Part shown: positions 1-7,115 of the stretch, in pieces
Layout of the letters: the number at the start of each line of letters is the position of its first letter
How positions within the stretch are numbered: the first letter of the stretch is position 1
Source of the DNA: Dehalococcoidia bacterium
GTDB taxonomy: Bacteria; Chloroflexota; Dehalococcoidia; UBA6926
Assembly: GCA_009841045.1 (NCBI GenBank)
Contig: VXMO01000035.1
Coordinates: 1 to 45,451 of the forward strand
Length of the DNA: 45,451 nt
Reading direction: 5' to 3'
Position numbers and translations under genes: made by a program
The notes under the pieces: generated by a model
The model's database searches: none
What the model saw: only the letters and a program-made list of their open reading frames with translations
What the model was told of the DNA's origin: nothing

Positions 1-681
1 TTACCCCCCGGCCACCCAGACGAGCTCGAAGGGATACCCCCCGGCCATCCAGACCCCCTCCCCTCATTCCGGCGAAAGCCGGAATCCATCGGGACTCCCC
101 CCGTTCACCCTGAGCGTAGTCGAAGGGCCGCCATACTCATATTCCTGGCCCTCACCACCCTCGTCACCGCGATAATCGGCCTGCCCCTCTACCTCATCGT
201 GGGCGAGATTGCTGACCTCCTGGGCAGCGTCGCGATGCTGCTCGTCGGACTGGCCATGCTCGCGACGGCATTCGTCATCCGATGCGGACTGTGGCAGGGA
301 GAACGCACACGCGATCATGTCACCCCGAAGGATGCGCTCATCGTCGGCGCCGCGCAGGCCCTGGCCGTCATCCCCGGCCTCAGCCGTACCGGGCTGACTG
401 TCGCCGTGCTGCTAACGAGGGATTGCACTCACCGAGAGGCCGTTGTCCTGAGCGTCCTCATGGGCATCCCCGCGAGCATCGGCGCAGGCCTGCTGGCACT
501 CACAACGTCCGACACCATCGGCGGCGGGCCTGCCGTCGTCGCGATAGTGACCGCGGCAATCGTCGGGACCGCAACGATTCGAGCTATCCTCGCATGGGCC
601 ACCCGCGTCACCCTCGCCCCGTTCGTCGCCGCCGCCGGCGCCGCCGTCACCCTCGGCGCCCTAATCGCCCTGTTTGCCTAA
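1..681 (+). CDS. uppP: Undecaprenyl-diphosphatase (UppP/BacA family), 3' part, interrupted by repeats
   Basis: The C-terminal half matches UppP, the membrane enzyme that dephosphorylates undecaprenyl diphosphate to recycle the lipid carrier of peptidoglycan synthesis. The signature IPGLSRTGLT (codons near 370-400) matches the family PGxSRSGxT phosphatase motif, and hydrophobic segments flank it. Family-like sequence begins near base 128 (RRAAILIFLALTT), which in normal UppP is mid-protein. The usual N-terminal E-rich and PISSSGH motifs are absent. Upstream the frame is open to base 1 but only reads through repeat DNA (FRRKPESI...PERSRR). An internal ATG at 199 gives 160 residues but would cut the first membrane segment. 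Either repeats inserted in frame into a functional gene, or this is a 5'-broken remnant. The family call is firm; intactness is not. Confidence 0.75.
   Translation, partial: LPPGHPDELEGIPPGHPDPLPSFRRKPESIGTPPVHPERSRRAAILIFLALTTLVTAIIGLPLYLIVGEIADLLGSVAMLLVGLAMLATAFVIRCGLWQGERTRDHVTPKDALIVGAAQALAVIPGLSRTGLTVAVLLTRDCTHREAVVLSVLMGIPASIGAGLLALTTSDTIGGGPAVVAIVTAAIVGTATIRAILAWATRVTLAPFVAAAGAAVTLGALIALFA
2..54. repeat. Two tandem copies of a C-rich ~20-bp unit
   Basis: The unit TACCCCCCGGCCAYCCAGAC occurs at 2-21 and again at 35-54, a 33-bp period, differing at one base. The gap between them contains CTCGAAGGGA, which resembles the end of the CTGAGC...TCGAAGGG repeat family seen downstream. The array is probably part of a larger repeat cluster continuing left of the window. 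It lies in the open reading frame that leads into the uppP-like gene. Confidence 0.6.
65..127. repeat. Composite palindromic repeat inside the uppP-like reading frame
   Basis: Two modules are fused. At 65-89 is a near-perfect palindrome with arms ATTCCGGC and GCCGGAAT around GAAA. At 103-127 is a second module ending CTGAGCGTAGTCGAAGGG. Both modules recur at 691-974. The composite keeps the downstream reading frame open, so it is translated in frame before the conserved membrane segment of the uppP-like gene. Confidence 0.8.
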
Positions 682-690
682 CCGCCCCCT

Positions 691-974
691 GTCATTCCGA
701 GCGCAGCCGAGGAATCCAAAATCTCGATTTCGCCACCCAACCCCGTAACCGCACCCCCTCATTCCTGCGAAAGCATGCCCCGTACCCCGATACGGGGCAG
801 GAATCTATCGGGACTCCCCGCTCACCCCGACCCGTCGAAAGATCCCCGTTCGCCCTGAGCCTGTCGAAGGGGGCTCCCGAACGGGGAACACCCCGCCGTC
901 ATTCCCGCGAAAGCGGGAATCCAGTGCGGCGCGCAGCGCCGCCTCATGTCATTCTGAGCGCAGCCGAAGAACCC
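691..974. repeat. Cluster of interspersed palindromic repeats (three families)
   Basis: The 300-bp gap after uppP is almost entirely repeats. Family A (GTCATTCYGAGCGCAGCCGA) is at 691-717 and 948-974. Family B (CATTCCCGCGAAAGCGGGAAT) is at 900-923 as a perfect palindrome and at 759-810 as a copy split by a hairpin. Family C (GTTCGCCCTGAGC...TCGAAGGG) is at 848-871, with a degenerate copy near 820-842. A further perfect inverted repeat, GCGGCGC/GCGCCGC, is at 926-942. Repeats of this style are scattered in many Chloroflexota and proteobacterial genomes. No gene is seen in the interval. Confidence 0.8.
776..799. repeat. Perfect 9-bp hairpin nested inside a family B repeat
   Basis: TGCCCCGTA (776-784) and TACGGGGCA (791-799) form a perfect 9-bp stem with loop CCCCGA. 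It splits a family B copy: the left half CATTCCTGCGAAAGC ends just before it and the right half AGGAATC resumes just after it. This suggests one mobile palindrome inserted into another. Confidence 0.65.
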
Positions 975-981
975 ATCGGGA

Positions 982-1524
982 TTACCCCCTACCGAGCTGA
1001 TGAACCACCTGATAGAAGTGGTCTTGCACTTCGTAGATCAGCCCCACAGCGGATTCAGGAATCTTCAGCTGCTTCAGTAGCCGGGGCAATGCAGCGACAG
1101 TCTTATCGAACTCAAACGTGGCCACCTGGATAATGAGCCTCGTCCTTGACCCATCGGTGAAGCCGCCATTTTCCCGTCTGTAGTCGTCGAGATTGGGGGC
1201 ATCCTCCAACGGGAAGACATACTTCCTGTCTTGGCCAAGTCCTCCCAGCCAATTGAAGCCCAAGTCAACTTGGGCGATGCCAAGCGTGTTACCGGAACTG
1301 TTTGCGAAGCGTTCGAGTATCAGGGACCAGCGCCATAGCTCTTCGAAGTCGTGTGGAGCAGACGTGACCACCAGATTGGCGTCGGTAAAAAAGTCCGGCT
1401 GCTGAGCCATCAGCAGCCTCTTTGCTTCTGCGATCTTGGTAGCCTCGTCCTCTCCGAGCGCGACCTTCACCGCGTAATGCTGCTTGCCATCGCTGGTGTT
1501 ACCGGTATAGCTTGCGATGTCCAC
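982..1524 (-). CDS. Hypothetical protein, 180 aa
   Basis: I do not recognise this protein. It is a soluble-looking 180-residue protein of mixed composition with no signal peptide or membrane segment. It contains an aromatic stretch FEELWRWSLILERFA and a C-terminal FDKTVAALPRLLKQLKIPESAVGLIYEV. The listed start is a GTG at 1524 with only a weak GGGACC upstream. The same frame stays open back to the higA stop codon at 1648-1650 and reads like protein (about 41 extra codons including LSGNCHSVLAAS) but has no ATG, GTG or TTG. The true start may therefore be non-canonical, or the gene may have lost its 5' end. Its 3' end lies 8 bp from a family A repeat. It may be co-transcribed with higBA. Confidence 0.55.
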   Translation of the reverse strand: MDIASYTGNTSDGKQHYAVKVALGEDEATKIAEAKRLLMAQQPDFFTDANLVVTSAPHDFEELWRWSLILERFANSSGNTLGIAQVDLGFNWLGGLGQDRKYVFPLEDAPNLDDYRRENGGFTDGSRTRLIIQVATFEFDKTVAALPRLLKQLKIPESAVGLIYEVQDHFYQVVHQLGRG

Positions 1525-1647
1525 GCCCGGACTTTGGTCCCAATGCTGGCATACCGTAGTGGCATTGGAAGCAGCGAGGACACTGTGACAATTTCCACTA
1601 AGAGTCGGGAAGTTGGTTCTATCGACCTCTGAGATATCGAAGCCCCC

Positions 1648-1938
1648 TTACCGTCCCCCCGCCGTGGGCAACTCTCGCACCTTCTCCCCTGCCTCGCGTT
1701 CTGCAAGCGCAAGATCGTACTGCGACTGTAGATTCAACCAGAATTGCGGCTCCACACCAAACCAGTGGCCGAAACGCAAGGCGGTGTCGCCCGTGATTGA
1801 ACGCTTGCCCGCGATAATCTGGCTCACCCGATTCGGCGGCACGTCGATGTCTCGCGCGAACGCCGTCGGCGTAATCCCAATCTCCGCCAACTCATCCCTG
1901 AGAATGTCACCCGGATGAACAACCCGCCTGAACGTCAC
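1648..1938 (-). CDS. higA: HigA-type XRE-family antitoxin
   Basis: This 96-residue DNA-binding antitoxin matches the HigA family. It begins with the typical phrase RRVVHPGDILRDEL. An XRE helix-turn-helix follows at roughly residues 20-60 (TAFARDIDVPPNRVSQIIAGKRSITGDTALRFG split over both helices), then the HigA tail FWLNLQSQYDLALA. It lies 12 bp downstream of the toxin gene on the same strand, the toxin-first order typical of higBA. It should neutralise HigB by direct binding and repress the shared promoter at 2244-2272. The family identification is secure; activity is inferred. Confidence 0.9.
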   Translation of the reverse strand: MTFRRVVHPGDILRDELAEIGITPTAFARDIDVPPNRVSQIIAGKRSITGDTALRFGHWFGVEPQFWLNLQSQYDLALAEREAGEKVRELPTAGGR

Positions 1939-1950
1939 AACTCCCTCCCT

Positions 1951-2235
1951 TCATGAGTGATAATCCACAATCTCCACGTCCGTCGGCCCGGGGCCATCCG
2001 GCCAGGAAAAGCAGATGCGCCATCGCCGGTTGATCCGTATCGAATACTGCCCCTCGCGGTCTCCGCGCAAAGCCTCCAATCGATTCCCAGGCAACTCGGC
2101 CAGTGTGTGCAATGATGGTGCCGCATTCAGGATCGCCAGCCGTCTTTCCGCCTGCGTCTCGAATGACTGGAACTCCCGTACAAACTCTCCCGCGGCGAAC
2201 CGCTCAGTTCGACGGTCCCGATAGCTCAGAATCAT
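1951..2235 (-). CDS. higB: HigB-type RelE/ParE-superfamily toxin
   Basis: This 94-residue toxin matches HigB/plasmid maintenance killer proteins, ribosome-dependent mRNA interferases. Features are the N-terminal RDRRTERFAAGE, the central LNAAPSLHTLAELPGNRLEALRGDR and the C-terminal INRRWRICFSW...VEIVDYH. The His near the C terminus and the basic RINRRWR strand are family hallmarks. Length is normal for HigB. It is the first gene of the higBA operon and starts 9 bp after the predicted -10 element, so the transcript may have a very short leader. It probably acts as a stabilising addiction module or stress toxin. Confidence 0.9.
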   Translation of the reverse strand: MILSYRDRRTERFAAGEFVREFQSFETQAERRLAILNAAPSLHTLAELPGNRLEALRGDREGQYSIRINRRWRICFSWPDGPGPTDVEIVDYHS

Positions 2236-2243
2236 GCCAGCCC

Positions 2244-2272
2244 AGCGTATCGATATGTACGCTGTACGTCAA
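2244..2272 (-). promoter_or_regulatory. higBA promoter with overlapping palindromic operator
   Basis: On the minus strand a -35 box TTGACG (2267-2272) is separated by exactly 17 bp from a -10-like TACGCT (2244-2249). The inverted repeat GTACGCTGTAC (2257-2267) sits inside the spacer and touches the -35 box. That is where a HigA dimer would be expected to bind for autorepression. The position just upstream of higB supports the call. Confidence 0.6.
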
Positions 2273-2289
2273 GCGTCACACTTGCCCCC

Positions 2290-3651
2290 TCACCCCCCCA
2301 TATACTCCGCCGGAACGCCCGCCACCGTCGTCCCCGACGCTACATTCCGCGTCACCACCGATCCCGCCGCCGTGTAAGCCTTGTCCCCGATCTCAACCGG
2401 CGCAACCAGCATTGAGCCGCTCCCGATGAACGCCCCGTCACCAACGACGGTCCGATGCTTGTCCTGTCCGTCGAAGTTGCACGTGACCGCCCCCGCGCCG
2501 ATGTTCACGTCCTCCCCGATCTCGGCATCGCCTACGTACCCGAAATGACCCATCGCCGTCCGACTCCCAATCCGACTCGCCTTGATCTCCCCAAAGCTGC
2601 CTATGTGCGCCTCAGTGCCGATATGCGTCCCCGGCCGTAGCCGCGCGAACGGCCCCACCGAAACCCCGTCCTCCAGCGTCACCTCATCCAACCACGACCC
2701 CCGCACGACGCACCGAACCCCGATCGACGAATCGACGATGTGCGCGTCCGGCCCGATCTCGCACCCCGCCCCGATCGCCGTTGCTCCCGTGATAGACGTG
2801 TTTGGCCGAACCACCGTGTCCGCCGCAATCGTTACCGCCGTGTCGATATACGTTGAAGCCGGATCGATGATCGTCACGCCCGACAGCATCAGCGCCTCCA
2901 GCGTCCGCCGACGCGCCACCTGCTCCGCCTCCGCAAGGTCCACCAGCGTGTTCACCCCAATCGCCTCCTCCGCATCGATCTCCAGCGTCTCAACACCGCG
3001 CCCGTCTGCCACCGCCAACTTGACAAGGTCCGTGATGTAATACTCCCCGTTGTCATGCAGGGGCAGGCGCTCCACCGCCGACCGCGCCCACGCAAGATCG
3101 AATGCGTAGACCCCGGCGTTCCCCTCTGTTGAAGCGACCTTAAATCCAAAATCACCGGATTCGACGATTTCGGCCACTTTTCCGTCCTTAAATCGCCTTA
3201 TCTGCCCGTAACTCGCGCTTTTTGATGCCTGCATTGTGAAAAACGTAACAGCAATATCGGGCCTTGATTCATGCGCCTCGACAATCCTACGCAAGGAAAA
3301 ATCAGTAATCAGAGGCAAATCACCGTTAATCACCAGTAGATGGGATGTAGTAGCTTTGGTATCAGCAAGATAGGCTCTAATCGCTCCGCCTGTCCCGTCG
3401 GGTGCCATTTGCGTTATGTAACGAAAAACAAGCCCTAGCGCCTCCGGGATCGCCCCTGACTCGTCTCGCACAACTGTCGTGTCGCCTATGCCCGTGCCCG
3501 CGACGGCGTCCAGAACGCGTTGGATCATAGCCGTCCCGCCCACCTTGTGGAGGGGCTTTGGCAGGGCAGTCCCCATCCGTGATCCCCTGCCTGCTGCAAG
3601 CACAACGCATTCCCACGTCTTGTCCGTTGCGCCAGGTGATGAACTGGTCAT
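2290..3651 (-). CDS. glmU: Bifunctional UDP-GlcNAc pyrophosphorylase / GlcN-1-P N-acetyltransferase
   Basis: GlmU makes UDP-N-acetylglucosamine for peptidoglycan and other glycans. Residues 10-230 form the nucleotidyltransferase domain, with the signature LAAGRGSRMG...LPKPLHKVGG near residues 18-40 and NGDLPLI for metal binding. The C-terminal half is a left-handed beta-helix of hexapeptide repeats with the acetyl-CoA-site signature GAGAVTCNFDG near residue 385. The family usually has GAGTITCNYDG, so this is a mild variant. The ATG at 3651 is preferred because GGAGGA lies 4-9 bp upstream and the usual N terminus begins there; this gives 453 residues, normal for GlmU. It is divergent from apt, sharing a ~74-bp promoter region. 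Confidence 0.92.
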   Translation of the reverse strand: MTSSSPGATDKTWECVVLAAGRGSRMGTALPKPLHKVGGTAMIQRVLDAVAGTGIGDTTVVRDESGAIPEALGLVFRYITQMAPDGTGGAIRAYLADTKATTSHLLVINGDLPLITDFSLRRIVEAHESRPDIAVTFFTMQASKSASYGQIRRFKDGKVAEIVESGDFGFKVASTEGNAGVYAFDLAWARSAVERLPLHDNGEYYITDLVKLAVADGRGVETLEIDAEEAIGVNTLVDLAEAEQVARRRTLEALMLSGVTIIDPASTYIDTAVTIAADTVVRPNTSITGATAIGAGCEIGPDAHIVDSSIGVRCVVRGSWLDEVTLEDGVSVGPFARLRPGTHIGTEAHIGSFGEIKASRIGSRTAMGHFGYVGDAEIGEDVNIGAGAVTCNFDGQDKHRTVVGDGAFIGSGSMLVAPVEIGDKAYTAAGSVVTRNVASGTTVAGVPAEYMGG

Positions 3652-3725
3652 TGGTCCTCCGATTTCCCTTGTGCCCGCGGCAGTACACGTGACACGATGG
3701 ATGATACACACCGAACGGGTACGAC

Positions 3726-4241
3726 ATGCCGAACTACGAACACCTTATCCGAGAGATACCGGACTTTCCTGAGGAGGGCATCCTCTTTCGTGATATAACA
3801 CCGCTCCTGCTCGACCCGGACGCCTTCGCGTGGGCAATCGACAGGATGACGCAGGACGCCGCAACCGTGGCGCCGGATGTTGTTGTCGCGGTTGAGGCGC
3901 GTGGTTACCTCTTCGGCGCGCCGATGGCCCGGGCGTTGGACCTGCCCCTGATTCCCGTTCGTAAGATCGGCAAGCTCCCCTATAAAACGGTCAGCATCGA
4001 ATACGCGCTGGAATATGGATCGGCCACGGTTGAGATACATGAGGACGGCATTCAACCGGGACAGCGCGCCGTCTTGGTGGACGATCTGCTCGCGACGGGC
4101 GGGACGCTGAAAGCCGCCGAGGATCTTGTCCACAAGGCGGGCGGGACCACGGTCGGGGCAACAGTCCTGATTGAACTCGCCGAGCTATCGGGGCGTGGCC
4201 TCCTGGGCGACTATCCCGTCCACACGCTCATGCACCTGTGA
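3726..4241 (+). CDS. apt: Adenine phosphoribosyltransferase
   Basis: This cytosolic purine-salvage enzyme converts adenine and PRPP to AMP. The 171 residues show the full family pattern: DFPEEGILFRDITPLL near residue 15, VEARGYLFGAPMA near 57, VRKIGKLP near 78, and the PRPP-binding loop AVLVDDLLATGGT near 117-129. Length is standard. The ATG has only a weak ribosome-binding site. It is transcribed divergently from glmU and ends 4 bp before the convergent metF-like gene. Confidence 0.95.
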   Translation: MPNYEHLIREIPDFPEEGILFRDITPLLLDPDAFAWAIDRMTQDAATVAPDVVVAVEARGYLFGAPMARALDLPLIPVRKIGKLPYKTVSIEYALEYGSATVEIHEDGIQPGQRAVLVDDLLATGGTLKAAEDLVHKAGGTTVGATVLIELAELSGRGLLGDYPVHTLMHL

Positions 4242-4245
4242 CCGA

Positions 4246-5172
4246 TTAGTCGTCCGCTAGGACGTCCGCCACCACGTCATACCGTCCGAATGACGGGATC
4301 ATATAGACGCCCGCAATCATTTCGCGCGTTTCCTCGATAAGTTCACGGGCAATAGCCGCCCCCTCTGCGCGAGCATTGTCCCCCGCCGCGTGCAGCCGAT
4401 TCCGTATCGCCTCGGGAATCACCATGCCGGGCACGTTATTGTGGAGAAACTCCGCGTGGCGCGCGCTCTGCAGCGGCAGCACCCCGAGTACGACCGGGAG
4501 AGGAAAACCGCCGAGCAGATCATGCAATCGGCGCACCGGCGCAGCGTCAAAAACCGTCTGCGTCATGATGTAATGCGCTCCCGCCTCAACCTTGCGCTCC
4601 AGGCTCGCAATCTCTTCGTCGATGTGAGGCGCGTTGGGGCTGAGGGCGCAGGCGATCGCGAATGACGTGGGCTCCGGTAGCGTGTGCCCCGCAACCTCCT
4701 CCCCGGCGTTCATCCGGCTGAGCGCGCTGATCAACTGGGAAGACGTGACATCGGAGAGGCTGCTCGCGTTGGGATAGTCGCCGATTGACGGATTGTCTCC
4801 GTGAAACACGAACACGTTGCGCACATTCAGGGCATGCGCCCCGATAAGGTCGGAGTGCAGGCTGAGGACGTTCCGATTGCGGGTGCCTGTGTGCAGAATG
4901 GCCTCAACTCCTGTCTGCCGCTGCAGAAGAACGCTCAGCGCGACCGCGCTCATGCGCGCCTGCGCCAATGGCACGTCGGTCGCGTTGAACGCGTCGACAT
5001 AAACTCTTTCCATAAGTGCCTTAAGGCTGCCCAAAGTGCGCTCAAACAAAAATCCCCGCGGCGGATGAACCTCCACCGTCGTCACAAACTCGCCATCGTG
5101 CAGCTTCTGCAAAAGGGCAGAAGGCTGCCCGGCCGGCGGGATGGATGAGGACATGTCAGTAGAAGTACTCAA
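4246..5172 (-). CDS. metF: Methylenetetrahydrofolate reductase family protein
   Basis: The 308-residue protein is a MetF-type TIM barrel, reducing 5,10-methylene-THF to 5-methyl-THF with a flavin. Supporting segments are VTTVEVHPPRGF at the first strand (E as the catalytic-type acid), FNATDVP, a VFHGDNPSIGDYP loop, AHYIMTQTVFD near residue 200 and PVVLGVLPL near 225. The reading frame opens with TTG at 5172 (alternative ATG at 5154). Neither has a strong ribosome-binding site, so the first six residues are uncertain. No metH lies nearby, so methionine synthesis and other C1 routes both remain possible. It is convergent with apt. Confidence 0.85.
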   Translation of the reverse strand: MSTSTDMSSSIPPAGQPSALLQKLHDGEFVTTVEVHPPRGFLFERTLGSLKALMERVYVDAFNATDVPLAQARMSAVALSVLLQRQTGVEAILHTGTRNRNVLSLHSDLIGAHALNVRNVFVFHGDNPSIGDYPNASSLSDVTSSQLISALSRMNAGEEVAGHTLPEPTSFAIACALSPNAPHIDEEIASLERKVEAGAHYIMTQTVFDAAPVRRLHDLLGGFPLPVVLGVLPLQSARHAEFLHNNVPGMVIPEAIRNRLHAAGDNARAEGAAIARELIEETREMIAGVYMIPSFGRYDVVADVLADD

Positions 5173-5268
5173 GTTTCGAACGCGACGGAGATCAAGGCCG
5201 CTGTGTTTGATTCACGATATAGCTTCCCGCTTGCTCAGGAAAGACAGGGTAGTGATAGCAGGGCACAT

Positions 5269-6201
5269 CTAATAGGCTGCCATGCCGTTTGCCTGGCGCA
5301 GGGCGGCAACGGTTCGAGCGATGCCCTCACTTAGGTCGATCTCCGGCACCCAGCCGAGCTCATGCTGCGCTCTTGAGGTATCCAAGTAGATCCGGCGCAC
5401 GTCGCCCGGCCGTCCGGACGCGTGGATGGGCGCGCGACTGTACCCGGTTTCCTTGGCCAGTAGGGAGAAAATCTCATTGACGGACGTCGGCGTGCCACTC
5501 CCGATGTTATAGACGCCTCCCTCCGGCACGTCAGGTCGTGCGGCGGCAACACCTGCAGCAACTACATCGTCGACGTACACATAATCCTTCGCCTGCTCTC
5601 CGTCTCCGTGAATGGTGACTTCCTGACCGGCGAGCATTCTAGAGCCAAAGATTGCAACGACGCCTGCCTCACCCTGCGGATCCTGTCCTGGGCCGTAAAC
5701 GTTTCCGGGGCGCAGAATCGTGTATTCAATGTCGTTAGTCTCAGCGATGATGCGCGTGTATTGCTCCAGCGCGTGTTTACTCGCCCCATAAATGGAGAGC
5801 GGCTTGATGGGGTGGGCCTCATCGCAGGGCAGGTAATCAGGGTCGCCATAGAGAGCTCCTCCCGTCGAAAACAAGATGACGCGCTTAACGCCAAAACGAA
5901 CACATTGTTGGAGAAGGTTGATGCCGCCAACGATGTTGGTATGAATGTCCAGCTCCGGCTCCCGCATCGAGCGCGTAACTGAAACCTGCGCGGCGAGATG
6001 AAAGACAATCTCCGGTGGGTGTTCCGAAAAGACATCCGCGAGGGCAGGTTCGGCGATATCCAGTTTGTATACGGGGGCGGTGGGTTCTACTTTGGCATTG
6101 CTCAACGAGGATGATAGATCGTCAACGACAGTGACGTGCCAGCCGTCGCTGAGGAGTCGCTTGACCAAATGCGAACCGATGAACCCCGCTCCGCCCGTCA
6201 C
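5269..6201 (-). CDS. NAD-dependent sugar-nucleotide epimerase/dehydratase (GalE-like)
   Basis: This extended short-chain dehydrogenase acts on nucleotide sugars, probably as a UDP-glucose 4-epimerase type. The NAD loop TGGAGFIGSH is at the very N terminus, followed by HLAAQ, the Ser region FSTGGALYGD, the catalytic YGASK and LRPGNVYGPGQ. The GTG at 6201 would delete the first Rossmann strand. The frame continues upstream as ITSEQGPGRLWALVTGG, beginning with an ATT at 6238-6240 that has a perfect GGGAGG six bases upstream. The ATT start would give ~323 residues and a complete fold. The gene lies just downstream of tRNA-Leu and tRNA-Gln on the same strand and may share their transcript. Confidence 0.88.
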   Translation of the reverse strand: MTGGAGFIGSHLVKRLLSDGWHVTVVDDLSSSLSNAKVEPTAPVYKLDIAEPALADVFSEHPPEIVFHLAAQVSVTRSMREPELDIHTNIVGGINLLQQCVRFGVKRVILFSTGGALYGDPDYLPCDEAHPIKPLSIYGASKHALEQYTRIIAETNDIEYTILRPGNVYGPGQDPQGEAGVVAIFGSRMLAGQEVTIHGDGEQAKDYVYVDDVVAAGVAAARPDVPEGGVYNIGSGTPTSVNEIFSLLAKETGYSRAPIHASGRPGDVRRIYLDTSRAQHELGWVPEIDLSEGIARTVAALRQANGMAAY

Positions 6202-6270
6202 CAGTGCCCATAGCCGCCCGGGACCCTGCTCTGAAGTAATGCCGAACCTCCCGTGCTCCAGTGGTCTCTA

Positions 6271-6344
6271 TGGCTGCCCGGCCAGGATTCGAACCTGGGT
6301 CAGAGGATCCAAAGTCCCCTGTGCTACCGCTGCACCACCGGGCA
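6271..6344 (-). tRNA. tRNA-Gln (anticodon TTG)
   Basis: A 74-nt cloverleaf with encoded CCA. The acceptor stem pairs TGCCCGG with CCGGGCA, and the T arm contains GGTTCGAATCC. The anticodon arm is GGGGA-CTTTGGA-TCCTC, giving anticodon TTG for Gln codon CAA. It is followed closely by the epimerase gene on the same strand. Confidence 0.95.
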
Positions 6345-6408
6345 AAGCCGGCGCGCCGTGCCCATTCACTCTGAGAGCGGAAAGGTGGCACGCGCAGACC
6401 GTCTCAAT

Positions 6409-6495
6409 TGGTGCCGAAGGTCGGAGTCGAACCGACACGGGGTTGCCCCCAACGGTGTTTGAGACCGTCGCGTCTGCCATTCCGCCACTTCGGCA
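6409..6495 (-). tRNA. tRNA-Leu (anticodon CAA)
   Basis: An 87-nt class II tRNA with a long variable arm (TGGGGGCAACCCCGT region) and encoded CCA. The acceptor stem is TGCCGAA/TTCGGCA, and the anticodon arm ACGGT-CTCAAAC-ACCGT gives anticodon CAA for codon TTG. It lies 64 bp upstream of tRNA-Gln on the same strand. Confidence 0.95.
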
Positions 6496-6695
6496 TGAAA
6501 CCGGTTTGTTCATTATGCGACAGTTTCAACCTGTCGGGCGAATCCGAGGCCTATCGATTTGCAGCAAGCCTCAACTAACGGCATTATTAGCTCTCAGTGG
6601 TAGGGAGGAGAGACATAGATGGGAGGATTGCTAGTCGAGTAGTCTGCGGTATGGCATACTACCGATAATCCATATGGGTACCGTGGGAGGTTACC
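6496..6695. other. Divergent intergenic region, tRNA-Leu / partner-switch operon
   Basis: 200 bp separate tRNA-Leu (minus) from the STAS gene (plus). An inverted repeat CGACAG-7 nt-CTGTCG is at 6518-6536, and next to it on the minus strand is a CATAAT -10-like hexamer suited to tRNA-Leu transcription. No convincing plus-strand -35/-10 pair was found. The STAS ribosome-binding site GGGAGG is at 6685-6690. Confidence 0.35.
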
Positions 6696-7037
6696 GTGTT
6701 GAAAGTCGATGCTGAAAGGGACCAGGTAACCGTCGTCGCCAAGACGGAGGGTAGGATAGACAGCGGAAGCGCGCAGGAATTCCAGGCTGCGCTGGAGAAG
6801 GTAATTCAACCTGAAGACAAGGCTCTGATTATCGACTTCGAGAATGTGTCGTATATCAGCAGTGCAGGGATGCGCGTGATCTTGCTGACGGCGAAGACTC
6901 TTCAGCGTCAAGGCGGACAATTGGCCTTGTGCTCACTGACAGAGCCCATTCGCGAGGTTTTCAAGATTAGTGGATTCGACAACATCATCGCGATCCACGA
7001 GACTCGAGCTGAGGCAGCCGCAGCTATCTCAAAGTGA
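6696..7037 (+). CDS. STAS-domain anti-sigma factor antagonist (RsbV/SpoIIAA-like)
   Basis: This 113-residue single STAS domain is a phosphorylatable partner-switch protein. The conserved strand-turn-helix IIDFENVSYISSAGMRVIL (split at the Ser pair) is at residues 45-63, with Ser55/Ser56 at the position phosphorylated by RsbW-type kinases. The start is GTG at 6696, chosen because GGGAGG lies 5 bp upstream. It is the first gene of a plus-strand series with the PP2C phosphatase and the RsbW-like kinase, which together form a complete kinase/phosphatase/antagonist loop. No sigma factor is encoded alongside, so the output target is unknown. Confidence 0.9.
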   Translation: MLKVDAERDQVTVVAKTEGRIDSGSAQEFQAALEKVIQPEDKALIIDFENVSYISSAGMRVILLTAKTLQRQGGQLALCSLTEPIREVFKISGFDNIIAIHETRAEAAAAISK

Positions 7038-7115
7038 ATTGGGTGGGGCCACGGGCCCATTCAACTGATGGTCCGGCCTGTTCTCAGTTCACTGGGAGCT
7101 CCTTGAGGGAGGCTC

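Noticed and set aside
64-974. CRISPR-like array in the left repeat cluster
   Set aside because: Repeats are of several families, irregularly spaced and palindromic, without uniform spacers.
6268-6513. Open frames across the tRNA-Gln/tRNA-Leu region
   Set aside because: They only translate tRNA sequence and its complement.
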